From positions 1-64,000 of the IMG/VR virus record IMGVR_UViG_3300020470_003365: DNA of 64,000 bases; one strand, 5' to 3'. The stretch comes from a virus. The notes below the pieces were generated by a model. That model worked only from the letters and a program-made list of their open reading frames with translations, did not search any database and was not told where the DNA came from. This document shows, one piece after another, positions 46,501 through 52,108 of this stretch. The stretch's first letter is position 1. Each line of letters starts with the position of its first letter. Made by a program: the position numbers and the translations under genes.

Positions 46501-46518
46501 ACTCCTAATGTAGTTTAA
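43516..46518 (+). CDS. Tail adhesin of three predicted six-bladed beta-propellers
   Basis: A 1000-residue third paralog. N-terminal anchor TTRGIFILETVRTRQREGEW, then 18 blade-like units in three sets of six. Linker one is near NKALPKPTQTFTGKV and linker two contains TPPVETPTNPEF. Typical units read YIVGG, YKYTYSTETFSQLPNL and YFAGG...ERMQFSTNSMTRLPAL. One unit in the third set (YRTGFAKVTFSNDDVQEYVP) lacks the GG. Anchor similarity to 34416 and 40715 suggests all three dock at the same kind of virion site. It ends within the second copy of the 34-bp junction repeat. Confidence 0.78.
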   Translation: MTTRGIFILETVRTRQREGEWVPLDDVYGKDSLQEVGYIVGGQNSSNQSTSNYQTINYSTETKGNISPLSIAKIGVFGTASPSAGYTYGGMANPSTHYSSIDKLTLSTQTHAALPSANMTAAYSKGGSCGSSTIGYLCGGIGPSEPNGYTRLEKLTYSTETLERIPGANMPGYPSGAWNNSASGDGDNAGYWVGGATQSGSRVNKFTYSSDSWGSLPNLPGLPNLNRNQKAGQASSDTGFYLVGGSNPYSSRVQKVTFASGTSSIVTNSTVPTNNGRMRLTGTGSHSRGYFAGGTETSIVERMQFSTNSMTRLPALDLSQGVQDLGSLSSVADNKALPKPTQTFTGKVASFDFGYVTGGEQVSPYPGSGNTRTFKINYSTDTSARIPSADQNIATRYQFAAGNSSTGYIAGGQSGSTPGDGSESMDKFHYSTDTRGSSPNWGNRRFDSFAMTDGPQTAFYGLGGKGQPGSSLKDNSYKMDYATESPTTLPSNAYLSIARRAGSSYVNNAHGYMAGGGQYPGTARTKVDKIHFSSETTSQVPSADLPTMLNNNYGTSEASAGYSYGGIDNGSTWYSSVFKTTFATETTSTNPAALPAINAKITTVGNPTNAYLVGGWSSNPNPAYHRSDIYKYTYSTETFSQLPNLASVMVSGAGMSASDDNMPFQTPPVETPTNPEFLSYPTGATAHGYFTSGNGPSAPGYSNTERLDFSSETYTTMPGMVMPGLPGLPGSASKFTDGSSNRSATHGYMMGGQFQGNYYSTIYKSTYSSSTTSRSPSNMISARYHNFSSGSTTHGYTIGGNAPSGRSSVEKLNYSNDTSESLSNLSNNRQRGGAASSPTALYASMSYYRTGFAKVTFSNDDVQEYVPSIGNVPNPGSSPSNYWGYGQIAGTGNKTQGYFGGGVWATPGSQNTLLFKVTYATETLSPAPNLNANAYKVNTGDNEKGYFMGSNNPYPGTQKLVFSTETMSTVPAGAPTNRTNGFGYGPRDQGITEVGTPNVV

Positions 46519-46546
46519 TATGATATAATAATTTTATTATGAAACA
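46513..46546 (+). repeat. Fibre/enzyme junction repeat, copy 2, with extended -10 promoter
   Basis: One mismatch to 42824-42857. Contains TGATATAAT (46521-46529) 10 nt before the sulfotransferase-like ATG, which itself is inside the repeat. Confidence 0.8.
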
Positions 46547-47375
46547 TGAATATTATTTTATGGCAGGTCTTCCAAGATCTGGTGTGACTTTATTAAAAAC
46601 TCTTTTGGATCAAAATCCAAAAATACATAGTGGACCTATAAGTCCAGTGGTTGAATTATTATATTATAATAATAAATATTTTATTGATAGTGAATCTTAT
46701 GATGCTTTTCCAAAACCTAAAGCAGCACATAGAATTGTTAGTAGTATAATTGATAATTATTATTATGATATTGAAAAACCGATAATTATAGATCATAATC
46801 GTGCATGGCCTGGTAATATTGAAAGAATAAAAACTTATATAAATCCTAATCCTAAAATTATTTGTACTGTTAGGAATGTATTGGATATACTTACATCTTT
46901 TATAACCTTAGTTCATAAAAATAATGATCAAGTTTCATATCTTGATGAATTTTTAATAGAAAAGGGATATCCATGTACCGATGAGCTGAGGTGTCAGCAT
47001 TTAATGAGTATGGAAGGAATAGTAGGACAATCTCTTTATGTTTTATATAAATCTCTTTTTATATGTCATGACGATTCTCATTTATTATTAGTAGAATATG
47101 AGGATATAGTTAATAATCCTGATGTTACTATGAAAAGGATATATGATTTTTTAGAACTTGATTATTATCAGCATAATTATACTTATATTGATAACAAACA
47201 TCCTGAGAATGATAAGGAATGGAATTTAAAAGATATGCATAAAGTTAGAAAAGAACTTAAAAAAATATCAAAAGATCCTAAAGATATTTTAAATGAGGCT
47301 GTATTGTATAATTTTAGTGATTTTGAGTTTTGGAAGAATAATAATCACAAGTATATTTTTCAGGAGATTGCATAG
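46539..47375 (+). CDS. Sulfotransferase-like protein
   Basis: A 278-residue product. Residues 9-18, GLPRSGVTLL, match the 5'-phosphosulfate loop of PAPS-dependent sulfotransferases. KIICTVRNVLDILTSFITLV near residues 107-126 matches the 3'-phosphate-binding segment (R..LD...S). A later LLVEYEDIVNNPDVTMKRIYDFLEL stretch is the usual family C-terminal strand-helix. It would transfer sulfate from PAPS to a hydroxyl or tyrosine; the acceptor is unknown. It directly follows the third propeller adhesin and precedes the hydroxylase and heptose genes, with which it may share substrates. Confidence 0.78.
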   Translation: MKHEYYFMAGLPRSGVTLLKTLLDQNPKIHSGPISPVVELLYYNNKYFIDSESYDAFPKPKAAHRIVSSIIDNYYYDIEKPIIIDHNRAWPGNIERIKTYINPNPKIICTVRNVLDILTSFITLVHKNNDQVSYLDEFLIEKGYPCTDELRCQHLMSMEGIVGQSLYVLYKSLFICHDDSHLLLVEYEDIVNNPDVTMKRIYDFLELDYYQHNYTYIDNKHPENDKEWNLKDMHKVRKELKKISKDPKDILNEAVLYNFSDFEFWKNNNHKYIFQEIA

Positions 47376-47396
47376 TATGTTTTTTTGTGATATAAT
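47368..47396 (+). promoter_or_regulatory. Sigma70-type promoter with extended -10
   Basis: TTGCAT (47368-47373), 17-nt spacer, TATAAT (47391-47396) preceded by TGA. The -35 overlaps the end of the sulfotransferase gene. It should drive the hydroxylase-heptose operon and resembles the promoter at 37584. Confidence 0.8.
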
Positions 47397-47413
47397 TTAA
47401 AAAAAAATATAAT

Positions 47414-48106
47414 ATGGCATATACTTTTGAGAATCGTTACAATACTAGGAATCCTCTTGAATGGGTTCTTATAAGAAGGAATGTGATAAATCCAGAGGGA
47501 CTTAAAGAAATAGTTCGACATATGGAAGATTCTCAAAAGAATGATCTTCAAGTGTTTGATCCTAAAAAATCTAATGAAACTGGAGATACTCATTGGAGAA
47601 CTGATAAAGAAATAAGAGATACTCAAGTTGTGGATCATGGTCCTCTAGCTTCTAAGATAGAAGAATTGTTGAGGAATACTGTAAAAGATATAATTAATCC
47701 TTTTTATGAGTTAGAAATCAGTTATAGTGAAGTGCCTCAATTACTTTCGTATGGTGTGGGTGGTCATTATCAACCACATATTGATGCAGAGAGTTTATGG
47801 AAAACACCTGAAGGTGAGTTGATATGGAAGAAATCAACAGACCGTGATATTTCTATGGTATTTTATTTGAATGATGGATATGAGGGTGGTGATTTTCTTT
47901 TTCCAGATATGGGTGTAAGAGTAAGACCAGAACCAGGAATGTTGGTTGCATTTCCATCTACATATCTTTATAAACATGGAGTGGAACCTGTAAGAAAAGG
48001 AATGAGATATTCTATGGTATGTTGGGCTGAGGTAAAAGGATTTCCTACACTTGCGGATATTAATGCAGATTTATCTAAAAGATATAATATTGAGGTAACA
48101 AACTAA
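47414..48106 (+). CDS. Prolyl-4-hydroxylase-like 2OG-Fe(II) oxygenase
   Basis: A 230-residue product with the full facial triad: H122 and D124 in YQPHIDAE, H188 in YKHGVEPV, and R198 ten residues later to bind 2-oxoglutarate. The surrounding sequence (PQLLSYGVGGHY, DISMVFYLNDGYEGGDFLF, VRPEPGMLVAFPS) is typical of P4H-type enzymes. Such proteins occur in many T4-like cyanophages. Target unknown; Pro-rich linkers of the neighbouring adhesins are one possibility. The stop overlaps the next start by 1 nt. Confidence 0.88.
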   Translation: MAYTFENRYNTRNPLEWVLIRRNVINPEGLKEIVRHMEDSQKNDLQVFDPKKSNETGDTHWRTDKEIRDTQVVDHGPLASKIEELLRNTVKDIINPFYELEISYSEVPQLLSYGVGGHYQPHIDAESLWKTPEGELIWKKSTDRDISMVFYLNDGYEGGDFLFPDMGVRVRPEPGMLVAFPSTYLYKHGVEPVRKGMRYSMVCWAEVKGFPTLADINADLSKRYNIEVTN

Positions 48107-48510
48107 TGGAGAATAACATAGTATGGTGTAATGGTACATTTGATATACTTCATCCAGGACATATTCAACTGTTTAAGGTTGCAAGGTCACTTGGTAATAA
48201 AGTTATTGTTGCTACCGATACAGATGAAAAGATAAAGGCAGATAAAGGAGATCATAGACCAATTAATAATCTATGTTATAGAGTTGCAATGCTTGAGGCA
48301 ATTAAGTATATTGATGTAGTTCACACATTTGGTAGTAGACAAGAGTTAGAAGACTTGATAGAATTGTATGCACCTGATATACTATTACTTGGTGATGATT
48401 GGAGGGATGGTGATGTAGTTGGATGGGAACATGCAGGTGAAGTCAGGCATCTTCCAAGAGTTGGTGGATATGCAAGCAGTAAAACTATTGAAAGGATTAA
48501 AAACTTATGA
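48106..48510 (+). CDS. hldC: Heptose-1-phosphate nucleotidyltransferase-like (HldE C-domain type)
   Basis: A 134-residue cytidylyltransferase-superfamily enzyme. VWCNGTFDILHPGHIQLF has the HxGH motif at H16-H19. KGDHRPINNLCYRVAML, PDILLLGDDW and VGGYASSKTIERI match, in order, the adenylyltransferase half of bifunctional HldE (KGDSRP, PDLLVKGGDY, GCSTTNII). It would join heptose-1-phosphate to ATP giving ADP-heptose. In Escherichia coli kinase and transferase are one protein; here they are two genes in reversed order with a 4-nt overlap. Related enzymes use glycerol-phosphate or other substrates, so specificity is inferred from its neighbours. Confidence 0.8.
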   Translation: MENNIVWCNGTFDILHPGHIQLFKVARSLGNKVIVATDTDEKIKADKGDHRPINNLCYRVAMLEAIKYIDVVHTFGSRQELEDLIELYAPDILLLGDDWRDGDVVGWEHAGEVRHLPRVGGYASSKTIERIKNL

Positions 48511-49238
48511 AAGTATTATTGATTGGTGATAGTTGTATTGACAAATATGTTTATGGAGATGCAAAAAGATTGAGTCCAGAAGCTCCTGTTCCTGTTTTAG
48601 ATTATATTAAAACAGATAGTACGGAAGGAATGGCATATAATGTTTTTAATAATTTAAATGCTTTTGGTATAGAGGTTCATCTATTGACAAATGAAGAAGA
48701 GATCGTTAAGACCAGATATATTGATGAGAAGGCTAATCAACAGATACTTCGAGTAGATGAAGAATCTGAAATTAAACCTTTTGATAATGAAGAAGTTGAT
48801 TCTGATTATGATGCTCTTGTCATATCTGATTATAATAAAGGATTTATAACTCAAGAGAAGTTATTTGAAATTTCTTCTACATTTGTAGGCCCTGTTTTTA
48901 TTGATACTAAGAAGACATGTGTACCAGAAAATGCATTTATAAAGGTTAATGAGTCTGAGTTCAAAAAGATTACTCATTTTATTCCTGATAATATGATTAT
49001 AACTAGGGGTGGAGAAGGAACAGAGTATCAAGGTAAATTATATCCAGCAGAGAAGGTAAAAGTCTTTGATGTTGTAGGTGCAGGTGATACATTTCTTGCT
49101 GCACTTACCTATGGATATTTAAAGTATGGTACAATAGATAGAGCAATTCCACTTGCTAATAAAGCAGCAGCAATTGCTGTTTCGCACACAGGAACTTATG
49201 TATTAAAGGAGGAAGATGTCAAAACGTTATTGTGTTGA
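48507..49238 (+). CDS. hldA: Heptose-7-phosphate kinase-like (PfkB family, HldE N-domain type)
   Basis: A 243-residue PfkB-type kinase. LLIGDSCIDKYVYGDAKRLSPEAPVPVL matches the HldE start (DRYWYG..SRISPEAPVPV). KTRYIDEKANQQILRVDEE matches the sugar lid region, and ALVISDYNKG follows. DVVGAGDTFLAALTYG carries catalytic D194 in the GAGD motif. It is about 75 residues shorter than the E. coli kinase domain; the loss lies between residues 60 and 110 and in the central region, but catalytic parts remain. It would phosphorylate heptose-7-phosphate at O1. It overlaps the next gene by 23 nt. Confidence 0.8.
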   Translation: MKVLLIGDSCIDKYVYGDAKRLSPEAPVPVLDYIKTDSTEGMAYNVFNNLNAFGIEVHLLTNEEEIVKTRYIDEKANQQILRVDEESEIKPFDNEEVDSDYDALVISDYNKGFITQEKLFEISSTFVGPVFIDTKKTCVPENAFIKVNESEFKKITHFIPDNMIITRGGEGTEYQGKLYPAEKVKVFDVVGAGDTFLAALTYGYLKYGTIDRAIPLANKAAAIAVSHTGTYVLKEEDVKTLLC

Positions 49239-49566
49239 TATTGATGGTACGATTTGTAGTCCAACTGTAGGTAGAGATTACCATAAAGCAAAACCTTGGA
49301 AAGATCGTATTGCAACAATAAATAAACTTTATGATGAAGGTAATTATATTATCTACTTCACTGCAAGGGCTATGGGTAGATTTTCTGATAAACCTCATTC
49401 TGTTGCATCTGTATCAGCAGAGGCAGCTTTATTTGATCTTACAAAACAGCAATTAGATGATTGGGGTGTAAAGTATCATGAATTAATCATGGGCAAACCA
49501 CATGCAGATCTTTTTATTGATGATAAAGGTATAAATTCTGATGAGTTCTTCCTCAACAAATATTAA
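49216..49566 (+). CDS. Small HAD-superfamily phosphatase-like protein
   Basis: A 116-residue product with D8-I-D10-G-T-I as HAD motif I, YIIYFTARAMGR as motif II (FTAR), a K in IMGKPHADLFIDDKGI as motifs III and IV with the second acidic pair. This capless type is common in polysaccharide clusters beside nucleotidyltransferases. It could dephosphorylate a sugar phosphate. A better GmhB candidate lies at 58785, so its role here is unclear. It overlaps both neighbours (23 and 26 nt), showing tight coupling in the operon. Confidence 0.72.
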   Translation: MSKRYCVDIDGTICSPTVGRDYHKAKPWKDRIATINKLYDEGNYIIYFTARAMGRFSDKPHSVASVSAEAALFDLTKQQLDDWGVKYHELIMGKPHADLFIDDKGINSDEFFLNKY

Positions 49567-49909
49567 ACACGTTCCCAAAGGATGGGGATATGAGAAGTGG
49601 ATAGTCAATACTGATGAGTATTGTGGTAAGCTGCTGTTCTTTAATAAAGGTAAGAGATGTTCATGGCACTATCATAAATTAAAAGATGAGACATTCTATC
49701 TACAGTCAGGTAGTATTCTTTTATTTTATGGTGAGACAGATTCTTTAGAAGATGCCAATACTATTGTATTAGAACCAGGCGATAAGTTTCATATCCATAG
49801 AGGATTGCGTCATCAAATGATTGCACAAGATGACTCTGAATTATTTGAGTTTTCTACGCAACACTTTGATGAAGATTCTCATAGAGTTATAACTGGAGAT
49901 ACTCTTTAA
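49541..49909 (+). CDS. Cupin-fold protein, possibly sugar-nucleotide related
   Basis: A 122-residue single-domain cupin. The metal ligands are visible: H43 and H45 in SWHYHKLKDE, E50, and H91 in RGLRHQM. VLEPGDKFHIHRG fits cupin motif 2. The start GWGYEKWIVNTDEYCGKLL resembles cupins of mannose-6-phosphate isomerase and capsule gene clusters. It could act as a sugar isomerase or epimerase; reaction unknown. It is the last gene of the + operon and overlaps the convergent epimerase gene by 23 nt. Confidence 0.72.
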   Translation: MSSSSTNIKHVPKGWGYEKWIVNTDEYCGKLLFFNKGKRCSWHYHKLKDETFYLQSGSILLFYGETDSLEDANTIVLEPGDKFHIHRGLRHQMIAQDDSELFEFSTQHFDEDSHRVITGDTL

Positions 49910-50669
49910 TAGTAGTAAATTTATAATCACCCCATTCCTTTTTAGCACAAGTGTAGGTTTGATACTTACCTTTTAAGTGTTCTGGGAATGGGATATATTT
50001 TATGATGCCATTATATTTTTCTGCTACCAATTCTCCTACTTCTTGGAAACTGGTAGGATTACTTGTACCTAAATCATAGATACCAGAAGGTTTATCATTA
50101 TTCAATACAATATCTACAATATCATCTACGCATATAAAGTCTCTGAGGAATTTATCAGACCCTTCAAATAGTTTGAGTGCTCCTGTGTCTTTAACTTGCT
50201 TAGTGAATTTAGATACAGGACTTGCTTGGTCTTCCTTATGCTCTTCTCCTTCTCCATAGACATTAAAGTATCTGAATCCTTGTACTAATTTAAATCTATC
50301 AATATTATCCTGAACCCAATAGTCTGAGATGACTTTGGATATTGCATAGTAATTAAGTGGATTGATTATATCAGAGGTATTGCCATAGACAGATGCAGAT
50401 GATGCATATTTAATAGGAATTTGATACCTTATAGCTTGTTCGCATAACCATTCAGTGAACTCAACATTAAAGTGATTGATTGCTTTTAGATTGGTGCATG
50501 TGGTATCAGAGATTGCACCTTGATGAATTATTAGTTCTACTTTATGCCATTCATTAAAGGTACGAAAATGCCAACTGTTATTTTTTTCAACTTTAATAAC
50601 TTCTTTATCCTTTAATTTTTCAAGAAATTTCTTTCCAATAAACCCTTCGTGACCTGTAATTATTATCAT
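49887..50669 (-). CDS. hldD: ADP-heptose 6-epimerase-like protein (HldD)
   Basis: A 260-residue extended short-chain dehydrogenase/reductase. G6-HE-G9-FI-G12 is the NAD(P) loop. IIHQGAISDTT near residue 50, YASSASVYG followed by the Y-x3-K in YYAISK near residue 130, and FRYFNVYGEGEEHKEDQASPV near 155-175 match HldD (YFNVYGPREQHK...AS), as does KFLRDFICVDDIVDIV. HldD converts ADP-D-glycero-D-manno-heptose to the L-glycero form. E. coli HldD is about 310 residues. It has its own minus-strand promoter yet faces the kinase and transferase genes. Confidence 0.82.
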   Translation of the reverse strand: MIIITGHEGFIGKKFLEKLKDKEVIKVEKNNSWHFRTFNEWHKVELIIHQGAISDTTCTNLKAINHFNVEFTEWLCEQAIRYQIPIKYASSASVYGNTSDIINPLNYYAISKVISDYWVQDNIDRFKLVQGFRYFNVYGEGEEHKEDQASPVSKFTKQVKDTGALKLFEGSDKFLRDFICVDDIVDIVLNNDKPSGIYDLGTSNPTSFQEVGELVAEKYNGIIKYIPFPEHLKGKYQTYTCAKKEWGDYKFTTIKEYLQL

Positions 50670-50683
50670 AGTTTTTAATGAAT

Positions 50684-50712
50684 ATTATAACCTAACTAAA
50701 TAGGAAAAGCAA
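50684..50712 (-). promoter_or_regulatory. Sigma70-type promoter for hldD-like gene
   Basis: On the minus strand TTGCTT (complement of 50707-50712), 17-nt spacer, TATAAT (complement of 50684-50689), ending 14 nt before the epimerase ATG. It interleaves with late octamers on the + strand. Confidence 0.75.
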
Positions 50713-50722
50713 TAGATAAATA
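50695..50722 (+). promoter_or_regulatory. Two late promoter octamers before fibre gene
   Basis: ACTAAATA (50695-50702) and GATAAATA (50715-50722) lie 38 and 18 nt before the fibre ATG at 50741. The second fits NATAAATA. Confidence 0.55.
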
Positions 50723-50740
50723 CTTTAAAGAGTATCTATA

Positions 50741-52024
50741 ATGTCAGCAATTAATTTTCCCGATAATCCGTCCTTAAATCAGACATATACTGATAAAGGA
50801 TTTACCTACAAGTGGAATGGTACGGTATGGATCAGTGTTGGTATAAGTACGACAAGAATATCCAACATTCGAGAGATTGATGATATATCTTCTAGTTTTA
50901 ATGGATCAACTACACAATTTCCACTAAAGGTTGGTGGTACTGATGTTACACCTGTAACCGCACAGCAACTGATCATCACCATTGGTGGTGTTATTCAAGA
51001 TCCTAATCAGGATTATTCATTATCTGGTGCTAATATAGTATTCTCTACTGCTCCTGCAGCTGGTCTTACTTTTATTGGAACGATCCTTGGAACAGATCTG
51101 CCATTAAATACGATTGCGGATGATTCAGTAACACCTGCTAAAATTTCAACAGGTGGGCCTAGTTGGGCAACTGATGGTACGGTTGGGATAACAAGTGGTA
51201 TTAATATTGTAGGTGTTGCTACAGTCGGTGGAAATGCAATTATAGGTGGTGTTGCTACTATAGCAGGTACTACTCAATCAACCAATAAAGATACAGGATC
51301 TCTTGTACTTGAAGGTGGATTAGGTCTTGAAGGTAATATTAATGCAGGTGGAAATATTACTGCTGTTGGCAATTTATCTGCTGTAGATGGAACCTTTAGT
51401 GGTGACGTTAGTATCGGTGGAACATTAACCAAACAGGATGTTACTAACGTTGATTCTGTTGGTCTTATTACTGCAAGATCAGGTATTAAAGTAAATACTG
51501 GTGGTGTTGATATCTCTGCTGGTGGTATAACTGCTGCTGGTATTGCTAGTGTCTCTGCTGGTGCTGCTGGTACAGTTACTATTGGATATGGTAACACTAC
51601 TCTTATTGTTGATGGTGGAGCAAGAATAACTGGTATTCTTACCGTTGGAACAAGTAGTTTAACACTAGATGGTACTAATAATAAGGTTAATATCGGAACA
51701 GGTGTAACAGTAGATGCTACTGGTTATAGAGTTGGTGGTGATACCTTCTTACATGCAACTGGTGCTGCACTTCCATTCTTGAATGTTAGTGGAGTAACTA
51801 CCAGTACTGGTGGTTTTATGATTGGTATCACATCAGGTGCTACTAACATAACTAATGGCCCAATAAAGACATTAAATTTTGTTGGTGTTGGTAATACATT
51901 CTTAGTATCAGGAACTACAGTTGACATTAGCATCGCTGGCGGTGGTGGTGGCGGTGGCGGTAACGCTAGTGCAAGTTTCTTTGCTAGTGGATATGGTGGA
52001 GCTACATTAAGAACTGTAGAATAA
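50741..52024 (+). CDS. Tail fibre protein (shaft type, Gly-rich tip)
   Basis: A 427-residue product. It begins INFPDNPSLNQTYTDKGFTYKWNGTVW, a frequent cyanophage fibre anchor. Shaft repeats follow (GINIVGVATVGGNAIIGGVA, GSLVLEGGLGLEGNINAGGN). IGGTLTKQDVTNVDSVGLIT near residues 226-245 is shared with fibres at 31497 and 59547. LNFVGVGNTFLVSG and VDISIAGGGGGGGG near the C-terminus match the module seen twice at 31497. The end after the Gly run is only about 20 residues, so a separate tip protein, perhaps the Cys-rich one downstream, may complete it. Confidence 0.75.
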   Translation: MSAINFPDNPSLNQTYTDKGFTYKWNGTVWISVGISTTRISNIREIDDISSSFNGSTTQFPLKVGGTDVTPVTAQQLIITIGGVIQDPNQDYSLSGANIVFSTAPAAGLTFIGTILGTDLPLNTIADDSVTPAKISTGGPSWATDGTVGITSGINIVGVATVGGNAIIGGVATIAGTTQSTNKDTGSLVLEGGLGLEGNINAGGNITAVGNLSAVDGTFSGDVSIGGTLTKQDVTNVDSVGLITARSGIKVNTGGVDISAGGITAAGIASVSAGAAGTVTIGYGNTTLIVDGGARITGILTVGTSSLTLDGTNNKVNIGTGVTVDATGYRVGGDTFLHATGAALPFLNVSGVTTSTGGFMIGITSGATNITNGPIKTLNFVGVGNTFLVSGTTVDISIAGGGGGGGGNASASFFASGYGGATLRTVE

Positions 52025-52044
52025 ATTTATAAATGTAAAAAGAT

Positions 52045-52052
52045 GCTAAATA
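52045..52052 (+). promoter_or_regulatory. Late promoter-like GCTAAATA
   Basis: GCTAAATA lies 56 nt before the Cys-rich gene, which also has a strong Shine-Dalgarno (TAGGAGG at 52092-52098). Confidence 0.45.
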
Positions 52053-52108
52053 GAAAAAGAATATACTTAATTGTAATGCGTGATTTACAGGTAGGAGGAT
52101 TTAAGTAA

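Noticed and set aside
29032-46518. Possible diversity-generating retroelement target in the repeat-rich fibres
   Set aside because: No reverse transcriptase gene and no template repeat with adenine-specific differences is visible in the window.
34416-46518. CRISPR-like reading of the many short repeats
   Set aside because: Repeats are protein-level, degenerate at DNA level and in frame; no constant repeat with unique spacers.
49216-49566. Calling this HAD protein the GmhB of the heptose pathway
   Set aside because: It is too short and has the FTAR motif of another HAD subgroup. The protein at 58785 has the DRDGV and SDQPNIYRG pattern expected of GmhB.
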